Assembly (NCBI GenBank): GCA_016713125.1
Contig: JADJPT010000009.1
Coordinates: forward strand, 96,455 to 160,454
Length of the DNA stretch: 64,000 bases
Source: Betaproteobacteria bacterium
GTDB taxonomy: Bacteria; Pseudomonadota; Gammaproteobacteria; Burkholderiales; SG8-39
Reading direction: 5' to 3'
Shown: one piece after another, positions 9,270 to 17,201 of the stretch
Position numbering within the stretch: position 1 is the first letter of the stretch
Layout: each line of letters starts with the position of its first letter
Notes under the pieces: model-generated
Seen by the model: the letters and a program-made list of their open reading frames with translations, nothing else
The model's database searches: none
What the model was told of the DNA's origin: nothing
Made by a program: the position numbers and the translations under genes

Positions 9270-9953
9270 TCAGGCGGCCTTCTTGACGGAAGCGGATGCC
9301 GCGTCGCGGGCGAGCAGCCCGGCGGCGAGGAAATCGATCAGGCGCGCGCGCAGCTGTCGCGCGTCGTAGCGGTCTTCGGGCTTGGCGCCGGCGATCAGGT
9401 TCATCGCATCGGTGGCCGCCAGCGTGTAGGACAGGGTGCCGAACATGAAGTGCAGCCTCCAGTTCAGCTCCTCGCGCGGCACCTCGGGCAGGGAGCGGGC
9501 GAAGGCGGCGCGAAAGCGCTCCATGGTCTGCGCGTACATATGGCCGAGCAGGGTGCGGATGGTTTTGGACGGATCGGTATAGGTGCGGCCGAGCAGGCGC
9601 ACGAAATTGCGGCCGCCGCCGCGCCCATCCTCGATCATCGCCAGTGACACGCCGATGAAGGCGCCGATCAGCGCCTCGGCGGCCAGCGGCTTGCCGGCCG
9701 CCTCCAGTTCCAGCCGGTCGAGTTCGGCCAGACGCTCGGCGTTCATGGGATCCAGTCGGCGACGGAACACCGCTTCGATCAGCGCGTCCTTGGAGCCGAA
9801 GTGGTAGTTCACGGCGGCGAGGTTGACCGCCGCCTTGGCGGTGAGCTGGCGCATCGACGTGCCCTCGAAGCCGTGCTGCATGAACAGTTCTTCGGCCGCA
9901 TCGAGGATGCGGGTCTGGGTTTCATTCAGAGGCTTAACGGCGCGCAGGCTCAT
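9270..9953 (-). CDS. TetR family regulator, probable fatty-acid-responsive repressor
   Basis: A 227-residue TetR-type protein. The helix-turn-helix lies at about residues 25-55 (GFEGTSMRQLTAKAAVNLAAVNYHF, quoted here only as its key sequence around AAVNYHFGSKDALI), with a variable C-terminal ligand domain. It leads the beta-oxidation operon. Its promoter carries an AAAC-N4-GTTT inverted repeat like the sites of Pseudomonas PsrA, a TetR repressor relieved by long-chain acyl groups. I infer a PsrA-like, autoregulated repressor of fadE, thiolase and the FadB-like gene. The ligand has not been shown. Confidence 0.88.
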   Translation of the reverse strand: MSLRAVKPLNETQTRILDAAEELFMQHGFEGTSMRQLTAKAAVNLAAVNYHFGSKDALIEAVFRRRLDPMNAERLAELDRLELEAAGKPLAAEALIGAFIGVSLAMIEDGRGGGRNFVRLLGRTYTDPSKTIRTLLGHMYAQTMERFRAAFARSLPEVPREELNWRLHFMFGTLSYTLAATDAMNLIAGAKPEDRYDARQLRARLIDFLAAGLLARDAASASVKKAA

Positions 9954-10002
9954 GGGCAGTAGGGTCGGGGCGTGGGGCGGGAGAAAAATCCGCCGGAGGA
10001 AA

Positions 10003-10020
10003 TTAAAACGAACGTTTGAA
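10003..10020. promoter_or_regulatory. PsrA/FadR-like operator upstream of the TetR-fad operon
   Basis: An inverted repeat, TTAAAAC (10003-10009), GAAC spacer, GTTTGAA (10014-10020), matching the PsrA pattern (G/C)AAAC-N2-4-GTTT(G/C) except for the first base of the left half. It abuts the -10 box of the minus-strand promoter, where bound repressor would block initiation. Confidence 0.6.
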
Positions 10021-10047
10021 TGATACGAATTCTCCTCTGCTTGTCAA
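10020..10047 (-). promoter_or_regulatory. Sigma-70-type promoter of the TetR-fad operon
   Basis: On the minus strand a perfect -35 TTGACA (10047-10042) is followed after 16 bp by TATCAT (10025-10020). Transcription would start near 10013, inside the operator, with a leader of about 60 bases before the TetR start at 9953. Confidence 0.6.
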
Positions 10048-10080
10048 GTCCGGGTGACCGCCAGGGGCGATAATTGCAGG

Positions 10081-11940
10081 ATGACGACCAGCCACAGCCA
10101 CGCTTCCGCAGCACCTCCCGCATCCGAAACCGGCAACAAGGCAGCCCCCACCGCTCCGGCAGGCAGCGGCCGCAGCGAATGGAGCATCATCGCCGGCCTG
10201 CTGCCCTATGTCTGGGAGTACCGCGGACGCGTCGCCGTCGCGCTGCTGTTCCTGGTCACCGCCAAACTCGCCAACGTCAGCGTGCCGCTGCTGATGAAGG
10301 AGATCGTCGACGGGCTGGATCCGCGCCACGCGATGCTGGCGGTGCCGGTGGCCCTGCTCGCGGCCTACGGGCTGCTGCGCTTCTCGACCACGCTGTTCAA
10401 CGAGCTGCGCGACGTGGTGTTCGTGCGCGTGGTGCAGCGGGCGATCCGGCGCGTGGCGCTCTCGGTGTTCCGCCACCTGCACAGCCTGTCGCTGCGCTTT
10501 CACCTCGACCGCCAGACCGGAGGCATGACACGCGATATCGAGCGCGGCACGCGCGGCATGTCGACGCTGCTGTCCTACCTGATCTTTTCGATCCTTCCGG
10601 TGATCCTGGAGTTCGCGCTGGTGGCGGCCGTGCTGCTGGCCAAGTTCGACTGGCGCTTCGCCGCGGTCACCTTCGTCGCAGTCGCCGCCTATATCGGCTA
10701 CACCTTCTTCATCTCCGAGTGGCGCATCGAAATCAGGAAGCGCGCCAACGAACTGGACTCGAAAGCCAACACCCGCGCCATCGACAGCCTGCTCAACTAC
10801 GAGACGGTCAAGTACTTCGGCAACGAGGAGTTCGAGGCGCGGCGCTACGACGAGAACCTGCAGAGCTACGAGTCGGCCGCGGTGCGCAACGAGATGTCGC
10901 TGGGCCTGCTGAACATCGGCCAGAGCCTGATCATTGCCGCGGCGGTGACGGCCCTGATGTTCCTCGCCGCAGAGGGCGTGGCGAACAAGACGCTGACACT
11001 GGGCGACCTGGTGCTGGTCAACGCGCTGCTGATACAGCTGTACGTGCCGCTGAATTTTCTCGGCATGGTGTACCGCGAGATCAAACAGTCGCTGGCCGAC
11101 ATGGATCGCATGTTCACGCTGCTCGGACACAACCTCGAAGTCAGGGACAAGCCCGGGGCGCCCGACCTGCCGAGCGGTCCGCTGGCGGTCGAGTTCCGCG
11201 ACGTCGATTTCCACTACGACCCCGCGCGCCAGATCCTGCACGGGGTTTCGTTCACCATTCCGGCCGGCTCGCGGGTGGCCGTGGTCGGCCATTCGGGCTC
11301 GGGGAAATCGACCCTCGCGCGCCTGCTCTATCGCTTCTACGACGTGACTTCCGGCGCCGTCATGATCGGCGGCATCGATCAGCGCGAGGTCACGCAGAGA
11401 TCGCTGCGTGGGGCGATCGGCATCGTTCCGCAGGACACGGTGCTGTTCAACGACAGCATCCGCTACAACATACGCTACGGACGCACCGACGCCAGCGACG
11501 CCGAAGTCGAGGAGGCGGCGCGAGCCGCTCAGATTCACACGTTCGTCGAGTCGCTGCCGCAGAAGTACGAGTCCACGGTGGGCGAGCGCGGGCTCAAGTT
11601 GTCCGGCGGCGAAAAGCAGCGCGTCGCGATCGCACGTGCGATCCTGAAGAATCCGCGCATCCTGATCTTCGACGAAGCGACCTCCGCGCTCGATTCGGAA
11701 ACCGAGCGCTCGATCCAGGAGGAACTGGGGCGCATCGCGCTGGGGCGTACGACGCTGGTCATCGCGCATCGCCTGTCGACCATCATGGATGCCGACCAGA
11801 TCCTGGTGATGGACGCCGGGCGCATCGTCGAGCGCGGCACGCACCGCGAATTGCTCGAGGCCGAGGGCCAGTACGCGCAGATGTGGGCCCTGCAGCAGGA
11901 GGAAGCCGAAGCGGAGGGCGCGGAGCGACCGGCCGTCTGA
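10081..11940 (+). CDS. ABC transporter, Atm1/HMT1-type fused permease and ATPase
   Basis: A 619-residue half-transporter that would dimerise. The N-terminal transmembrane domain has about six helices (residues 40-340) and includes NYETVKYFGNEEFEARRYD, a segment typical of the Atm1/HMT1 branch, which exports glutathione-linked sulfur compounds or heavy-metal conjugates. The ATPase has Walker A GHSGSGKSTLAR, signature LSGGEKQRVAIARA and Walker B ILIFDEATSALD. The ATG at 10081 is chosen; an in-frame GTG at 10054 is possible. It is divergent from the fad operon and monocistronic. The substrate is inferred from family only. Confidence 0.92.
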   Translation: MTTSHSHASAAPPASETGNKAAPTAPAGSGRSEWSIIAGLLPYVWEYRGRVAVALLFLVTAKLANVSVPLLMKEIVDGLDPRHAMLAVPVALLAAYGLLRFSTTLFNELRDVVFVRVVQRAIRRVALSVFRHLHSLSLRFHLDRQTGGMTRDIERGTRGMSTLLSYLIFSILPVILEFALVAAVLLAKFDWRFAAVTFVAVAAYIGYTFFISEWRIEIRKRANELDSKANTRAIDSLLNYETVKYFGNEEFEARRYDENLQSYESAAVRNEMSLGLLNIGQSLIIAAAVTALMFLAAEGVANKTLTLGDLVLVNALLIQLYVPLNFLGMVYREIKQSLADMDRMFTLLGHNLEVRDKPGAPDLPSGPLAVEFRDVDFHYDPARQILHGVSFTIPAGSRVAVVGHSGSGKSTLARLLYRFYDVTSGAVMIGGIDQREVTQRSLRGAIGIVPQDTVLFNDSIRYNIRYGRTDASDAEVEEAARAAQIHTFVESLPQKYESTVGERGLKLSGGEKQRVAIARAILKNPRILIFDEATSALDSETERSIQEELGRIALGRTTLVIAHRLSTIMDADQILVMDAGRIVERGTHRELLEAEGQYAQMWALQQEEAEAEGAERPAV

Positions 11941-12047
11941 CGGCCTTAGTTCAGAAGGTTTCTAGAAATCCCGGTTTGCTCATTGTTTTTCTTGCTTTTT
12001 TGTCAATGTCTGCCTAAACTTCGTCAAATCCCGTCTTGGTCGGATTC

Positions 12048-13052
12048 ATGGAACAACCACAACGACAACTGCACCATCTTGAGAAGATCGTTGCGTTCTT
12101 CGCCTTGTTCGCCGTCGTTGCACTGACGGTGGGATTCGCGCAGGCGCAGACCATCTCCAAGAAGAAGCCGACGGTGGTCGCCAAGAAGGTCAAGGTCTCG
12201 TACCCGGCCGGCGGCACGGCGGCGGCCAAGCGCAAGGCCGTGGCGCGCACCAAACAGGGCGATCCTCTGGACGCGTTGCAGGCGGCCAACCCGCACCAGG
12301 TCTTTCTGCATTCTTCGGTCGCGCTGGTCCAGGACCTTGCCAGCGGCGAGACCATCCTTTCCAAGAACACCGAGGCCGTGCTGCCCATCGCTTCGATCAC
12401 CAAGCTGATGACCGCCATGGTCACGCTGGACCGCGACCTCGATCGCGAGGCGCGCGTGGTGATCAGCGAGGACGACATGGACCACCTCAAGGGAACGCGC
12501 TCGCGGCTGCGGCCGGGCGGCGTGCTGACCCGCGACGAGTTGCTGTTGCTGTCGTTGATGGCCTCCGAGAACCGCGCGGCTGCCGCGCTCGCGCGCACCT
12601 ATCCCGGCGGCACCGAGGCCTTCGTGCTGGCCATGAACGCCAAGGCGCGCAGCCTGGGCATGGCGGATACCCGCTATGCCGATTCGACCGGACTGAATGC
12701 GGCCAACGTGTCCAGCGCGCGCGACCTCGCGCGCCTGGTGCAGGCGGCCCACCAGTACCCGGTGATACGCGAGTATTCGACGCGCGACGCGGCCGAAGTG
12801 AATGTGCTCGGTCAGCCCCTGCAGTACCGCAACACCAACGGGCTGGTGCGCAGCGCGAGTTGGGACATCGGATTGTCCAAGACTGGCTTCATCAACGAAG
12901 CCGGCCGCTGCCTGGTCATGCAGGTGCGCATGGCCAGCAAGGACCTGGTGGTGGTGCTGCTCGATTCCTGGGGCAAGAATTCCAGGATAGGCGACGCCAA
13001 CCGCATCAAGAAGTGGCTGGAAACCAGCGCACCCGCGCGCCCGCACGGGTAA
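12048..13052 (+). CDS. D-alanyl-D-alanine endopeptidase/carboxypeptidase (PBP7/PbpG-like)
   Basis: A 334-residue S11-type penicillin-binding protein. A membrane or signal segment covers residues 10-35 (FFALFAVVALTVGFAQAQ) and is followed by a Lys-rich linker. The three serine-peptidase motifs are SITKLMTAM (SxxK nucleophile), SENRAAAAL (SxN) and SKTGF (KTG). It acts in the periplasm on peptidoglycan peptides. The ATG at 12048 replaces a possible TTG 12 bases earlier. A T-rich stretch (about 11980-12003) precedes it. The absence of a long C-terminal domain favours PbpG over DacA types. Confidence 0.9.
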   Translation: MEQPQRQLHHLEKIVAFFALFAVVALTVGFAQAQTISKKKPTVVAKKVKVSYPAGGTAAAKRKAVARTKQGDPLDALQAANPHQVFLHSSVALVQDLASGETILSKNTEAVLPIASITKLMTAMVTLDRDLDREARVVISEDDMDHLKGTRSRLRPGGVLTRDELLLLSLMASENRAAAALARTYPGGTEAFVLAMNAKARSLGMADTRYADSTGLNAANVSSARDLARLVQAAHQYPVIREYSTRDAAEVNVLGQPLQYRNTNGLVRSASWDIGLSKTGFINEAGRCLVMQVRMASKDLVVVLLDSWGKNSRIGDANRIKKWLETSAPARPHG

Positions 13053-13076
13053 ATTCTCAGTTCGCCTTAGTACCCT

Positions 13077-13856
13077 TTACCGGTGTCCCAGCGCGCGGGA
13101 CACTTTCTCCGCGTACTCCTTCACCAGCGCAGCCCACTGCGGCTTCATGCGATCGGCCGGCGTGGACAGTGACAGGCCGCCGATCAGGTTTCCGTTGTCG
13201 TCGCGGATCGCTGCCGCCACGCAGCGCACGCCGATCTCCACTTCCTCGTTGTCGACCGCGTAGCCCTGGCGCTGCGTCTTGTCGAGTTCGCGTTCCAGCA
13301 GCTGCAGCGTGGCGATGCTGTTCCTGGTATGCGCGCCCAGCCCGGTGCGCCTGGCGTACTCACGCAGCCTCGATACGCCGTCCTCGAGCAGGAACAGCTT
13401 GCCCGAGGCCGTGACGTGCAGGGGCGCGCGCGTGCCGATCGCATGCACAACGCGCATCGCCGAGCGGCCCGAGGAGGTGCGTTCCACATACACGATCTCG
13501 TCGTCCTGGCGCACCGAGAGATTCACGGTTTCGCCGGTCAGGGTATGCAGCTCGCGCATGATGGGCAGCGCGAGTTCGCGCACGCTGATGCGCGACTTCA
13601 CCATGTTGCCCAGTTCCAGCAGGCGCATGCCCAGCCGGTAACTGCCCGGCTCGATGCGGTCGACGAAGCGATCCGCCGTCATCGCGGCCAGGATGCGGTG
13701 TGCGGTCGAGGGGTGCAGGCCGGTCGACTGCGCGATCTGTTTCAGGCCCAGTGGCTCGGGATGTTCGGCCAGCAGGTCGAGCAGCCTGATCATGCGTTCG
13801 ATGACCTGGATGGGGTTCTTTGCCGCGTCCTTCGCGGTGTCTTTTGCTGTCGCCAT
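13077..13856 (-). CDS. IclR family transcriptional regulator
   Basis: A 259-residue regulator with an N-terminal winged helix (GLKQIAQSTGLHPSTAHRIL, about residues 38-57) and a C-terminal IclR effector domain (GETVNLSVRQDDEIVYVE; later GVRCVAAAIRDDNGNLIGG). It is divergent from the alpha-hydroxy-acid dehydrogenase gene at 13987 and probably controls it in response to a hydroxy- or keto-acid. The shared 130-bp intergenic region holds an inverted repeat (13886-13916). Confidence 0.9.
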   Translation of the reverse strand: MATAKDTAKDAAKNPIQVIERMIRLLDLLAEHPEPLGLKQIAQSTGLHPSTAHRILAAMTADRFVDRIEPGSYRLGMRLLELGNMVKSRISVRELALPIMRELHTLTGETVNLSVRQDDEIVYVERTSSGRSAMRVVHAIGTRAPLHVTASGKLFLLEDGVSRLREYARRTGLGAHTRNSIATLQLLERELDKTQRQGYAVDNEEVEIGVRCVAAAIRDDNGNLIGGLSLSTPADRMKPQWAALVKEYAEKVSRALGHR

Positions 13857-13885
13857 GATTGCTGCATCGCATCAACGTTGTCTGG

Positions 13886-13916
13886 CGCATTGTATCCCAA
13901 GAAATCCCACAATGTG
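13886..13916. promoter_or_regulatory. Inverted repeat between the divergent IclR and hydroxy-acid dehydrogenase genes
   Basis: Arms CGCATTGT (13886-13893) and ACAATGTG (13909-13916) match in 7 of 8 positions with a 15-bp spacer. Position between the divergent genes fits an IclR operator; the binding protein is inferred. Confidence 0.4.
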
Positions 13917-13986
13917 AAACGATAGTCGGCGGCTGCGTGCTACCATCGTGGCTCGCAAGCTGCTGATTTCCAAGGGAGAGAACGAA

Positions 13987-15126
13987 ATGCCAGTGGTCAC
14001 CAACATCGAAGATCTGCGCCAGATGGCAATGAAACGCGTGGCCAAGCCCATCTTCGATTATGTGGACCGCGGGTCCTACGACGAACGCACGCTGCGCGCC
14101 AACACCAGCGATCTGGATGCGCTGAAGTTCCGCCAGCGCGTCGCCATCGACGTCGATCACCGCTCCACCAAAGTGCAGATGATCGGCCACGAGGCCGCCA
14201 TGCCGGTGGCGATCGCCCCCACCGGACTCACGGGACTGAACTGGGCGGACGGGGAAATGCTGGGCGCGCGCGCCGCCGAACAATTCGGTATCCCGTTCAC
14301 GCTTTCGACCATGTCGATCTGCTCCATCGAAGACGTGGCGAGCGCGGTCACCAAGCCGTTCTGGTTCCAGCTCTACGTGATGCGCGACCGCGGCTTCGCC
14401 GCCTCGCTGATCGAACGCGCCAAGGCGGCCAGGTGCTCGGCCCTGGTGCTGACGCTGGACCTGCAGATCCAGGGCCAGCGCCACCAGGACCTGAAGAACG
14501 GCCTGGCAGTGCCGCCCGTGCTGACCCTCGGCACCCTGATCGAAATCATGAAAAAGCCCGGTTGGGCCATGAATGTGATGACCGGGCGGCGCAAATCGTT
14601 TGGCAACCTCGAAGGGCGCATCGCCAACGCCGACACGCTGACCACGCTCTCGCAATGGATCGCCGGCCAGTTCGACCCCACGCTGTCGTGGAAGGATGTC
14701 GAGTGGGTGAAGAGCCTGTGGCCCGGCAAGCTGATCCTCAAGGGCATCCTGGATGCCGAGGACGCGAAGCTCGCCGCGGACTGCGGCGTGGACGCGATCG
14801 TGGTGTCCAACCACGGCGGCCGTCAGCTCGACGGCACGGTTTCTTCCATCCGCGCGCTGCCCGAGGTCGTGCAGGCGGTGGGCGATCGCACCGAGGTGTG
14901 GTTCGACGGCGGCATACGCTCGGGCCAGGATGTGCTCAAGGCCGTCGCGCTGGGCGCGCGCGGCACCATGATAGGCAAGTCCTTCCTCTACGGCCTGGGA
15001 GCGATGGGCGAGGCCGGCGTGACACTGGCCCTGGAGATCATCCGCAAGGAACTCGATGTGACCATGGCGCTGTGCGGCCTGCAGAACATCAAGGACGCCA
15101 GCCCGTCCATCCTGCGCCCGGCCTGA
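13987..15126 (+). CDS. FMN-dependent alpha-hydroxy-acid dehydrogenase (LldD-like)
   Basis: A 379-residue flavoprotein. VVSNHGGRQLDG contains the catalytic His and substrate-binding Arg of the L-lactate dehydrogenase/glycolate oxidase family; WFDGGIRSGQDVLKA is the FMN phosphate loop. It oxidises an L-2-hydroxy acid to the 2-keto acid, typically at the cytoplasmic membrane face. The ATG at 13987 is chosen over an upstream in-frame start because a purine-rich AAGGGAGAG ribosome site precedes it. Control by the divergent IclR protein is likely. Whether lactate, mandelate or another acid is the substrate cannot be told. Confidence 0.9.
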   Translation: MPVVTNIEDLRQMAMKRVAKPIFDYVDRGSYDERTLRANTSDLDALKFRQRVAIDVDHRSTKVQMIGHEAAMPVAIAPTGLTGLNWADGEMLGARAAEQFGIPFTLSTMSICSIEDVASAVTKPFWFQLYVMRDRGFAASLIERAKAARCSALVLTLDLQIQGQRHQDLKNGLAVPPVLTLGTLIEIMKKPGWAMNVMTGRRKSFGNLEGRIANADTLTTLSQWIAGQFDPTLSWKDVEWVKSLWPGKLILKGILDAEDAKLAADCGVDAIVVSNHGGRQLDGTVSSIRALPEVVQAVGDRTEVWFDGGIRSGQDVLKAVALGARGTMIGKSFLYGLGAMGEAGVTLALEIIRKELDVTMALCGLQNIKDASPSILRPA

Positions 15127-15138
15127 GCCGCGCCGGGT

Positions 15139-17079
15139 TCAGCGCGGGTCGCTGCGCCGGTCCGTGCCGCCCGGCCAGACCGGCAGCGTGAAGCGGAATT
15201 CCGCACCCGCGCCGGGACCGGAGTGCGCCGAAACCCGCCCGCCGTGCCGCTCGACGATGCGTTGCACGATCGCCAGCCCGACGCCCGTGCCCTCGTACTC
15301 GCGCTCGGTATGCAGGCGCTGGAACATGCCGAACAGCTTGTCGGAGTACTCGGGATCGAAGCCGCAGCCATTGTCGCTGACCGCGAACTCGATCGCGCCC
15401 TCGCGCATGGCTGAATCGATCACGATGCGCGGCCGGTTCGCTTTCGAGACGAACTTGATCGCATTCGACAGCAGGTTGATCCACACCTGACGCAGCAAGG
15501 ACGGATCGCCGAGCACCACCGGCAGCTCGCCCAGGCTGATCTCCGCACGCACATCCGGACCGGCGAGCTCCTCGACCACCGAGGCGGCAAGCGCGCGCAT
15601 GTCCACCGACTGCCGGTTCACCGGCGTGCGTCCGGCGCGCGCGAACTTCAGCAGGTCGGAGATCATGGTGTCCATGCGATGCGCGCTTCTTTCGACCAGA
15701 TCGAGGTAGCGCGTGCCGGGCGCGTCGAGATGCCCGGCGTTGGAGCGGCGCAGCTCGGCGGTGAAGCCGGCGATCGCGCGCACCGGAGCGCGCAGGTCGT
15801 GCGAGATGGTCTGGCTGAAGCTCTCCAGTTCGCGGTTGGCCGCCTCCAGTTCGGCGGTGCGCTCGGCCACGCGCCGCTCCAGCGTGATGTTCAGTTCGCG
15901 CACCAGGGCTTCACTCCGCCGCCTTTCCGTCAGGTCGCGCAGGATCAGCTGGATATTGCCGTCCGGCAGCGGCCAGGCGCGTACCTCGACCGGGACCAGG
16001 CTGCCGTCGCCGCGCCTGACTTCGCGTTCGGTGACCAGCGAACCACGCTCGAGCACCTCGCCCAGACGCAACGGCTGACCTGCCAGGTCGTCGGCCGCCA
16101 TGAACTCGGTGATCGGGCGCCCGATCAGCGCCTCGCGTGGCAGGCCGGCGGCGCGACAGGCGGCCGGATTCGCATCGAGGATTCCGCCTTCGGGAGACAG
16201 TATTGCGATGCTGTCGGGCGCGGCGTCGAACAGTGAGCGATAGCGCCTCTCGCTGCCGGCCAGCGCCTTCTCGGCGGTGTGCTGCTCGGTGATGTCGCGC
16301 GTCACGGACATCAGGTGCGGGACGTCGCCGATCATCAGGCGCTCGGCATTGAAGATCACGGTGCGCCTGGCACCATCGCGCCGCACCAGCGTGCCCATCA
16401 TGTTGCGCACCTTGCCCTTGGCGGCAAGTTTCTGCGCGACCTTCGCACGCTGCGCTTCGCCCGACCAGATGCCCAGCGCGGTGGTGGTGCGGCCCAGCGC
16501 CTCGCTGGCCGGGTAGCCGGTGATGTGGCTGAATGCGGCGTTCATTTCCACCAGCATGCCGTCGGCCAGCCGTGTCAGCGCGATTGCGTCGGGGGTGGCG
16601 TGGAAGGCGCGGAAGAACTTCTCTTCGGACAGCGCCAGCGCCTCCTCCTGCATTTTGCGATACGTGACGTCGGTGAGCATGCCGGTCATCTTCACTGCGC
16701 CGCCCTTGAAGCCATAGAACGCCCGGCAGTGCGTCTCTATCCAGCGCACGCTGCCGTCGGGTGCGACCAGACGCTCCTCGCTGCGGTAATGCGGGCGGCG
16801 GCCCTTCAGACAGTCGACGAAGGCCTGGCGCGAGGAGTCCGCGTCGTCCGGATGCACCAGTGCGAGATAGTCGCGGAAGCGGCCCGCGAAGCTCTCCGGC
16901 GCCATTCCCAGCAGCGGCGAGAGGTCGCCGTACCAGGTGACGCGGTCGGTCACCAGATCCCAGACCCAGGTGACGATGCCCACGGTGTCCTGCGCAAAGC
17001 GCAACTGCTCCGCCTTTTGCTTCAGGTCGAGCAGTTCTTCCAGACTGGGCACTTCGCAGGTGAGCGCAGAATCGTCCAT
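15139..17079 (-). CDS. PAS-domain sensor histidine kinase (soluble, orphan)
   Basis: A 646-residue kinase with no transmembrane segment. Three PAS modules cover about residues 30-150, 155-275 and 285-400. A coiled-coil-like linker (ELNITLERRVAERTAELEAA) leads to HisKA with SHDLRAP (His about 427), then an HATPase domain with N-box NLLSNAIKF, DNGCGF and GTGVGLAI. The start ATG at 17079 is chosen because the frame extends further only as non-kinase sequence. No response regulator is adjacent. The closely similar kinase at 20739-23165 indicates duplication. The signal is unknown. Confidence 0.88.
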   Translation of the reverse strand: MDDSALTCEVPSLEELLDLKQKAEQLRFAQDTVGIVTWVWDLVTDRVTWYGDLSPLLGMAPESFAGRFRDYLALVHPDDADSSRQAFVDCLKGRRPHYRSEERLVAPDGSVRWIETHCRAFYGFKGGAVKMTGMLTDVTYRKMQEEALALSEEKFFRAFHATPDAIALTRLADGMLVEMNAAFSHITGYPASEALGRTTTALGIWSGEAQRAKVAQKLAAKGKVRNMMGTLVRRDGARRTVIFNAERLMIGDVPHLMSVTRDITEQHTAEKALAGSERRYRSLFDAAPDSIAILSPEGGILDANPAACRAAGLPREALIGRPITEFMAADDLAGQPLRLGEVLERGSLVTEREVRRGDGSLVPVEVRAWPLPDGNIQLILRDLTERRRSEALVRELNITLERRVAERTAELEAANRELESFSQTISHDLRAPVRAIAGFTAELRRSNAGHLDAPGTRYLDLVERSAHRMDTMISDLLKFARAGRTPVNRQSVDMRALAASVVEELAGPDVRAEISLGELPVVLGDPSLLRQVWINLLSNAIKFVSKANRPRIVIDSAMREGAIEFAVSDNGCGFDPEYSDKLFGMFQRLHTEREYEGTGVGLAIVQRIVERHGGRVSAHSGPGAGAEFRFTLPVWPGGTDRRSDPR

Positions 17080-17201
17080 CGACCCGGGTCTATCGGCAGC
17101 AACACGGGAATCTACAGCCCGAACCACCTGCCGTAGTGTTGTCCATGACAAATTTTGAACATCTTTGGTGCCGCCCGGCGACCGGAGCAGGGGCTGCGCT
17201 T

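Noticed and set aside
5628..9647. Very long plus-strand open frame of more than 1300 codons opposite fadE and thiolase
   Set aside because: It is an antisense shadow caused by high GC content: His/Arg/Gly-rich without any domain, while the minus strand encodes clear enzymes.
11931..11945. GGCCGT-CTG-ACGGCC hairpin at the end of the ABC transporter gene as a terminator
   Set aside because: The stem overlaps the stop codon, the loop is three bases, and only TTAGTTC follows, with no real T run.
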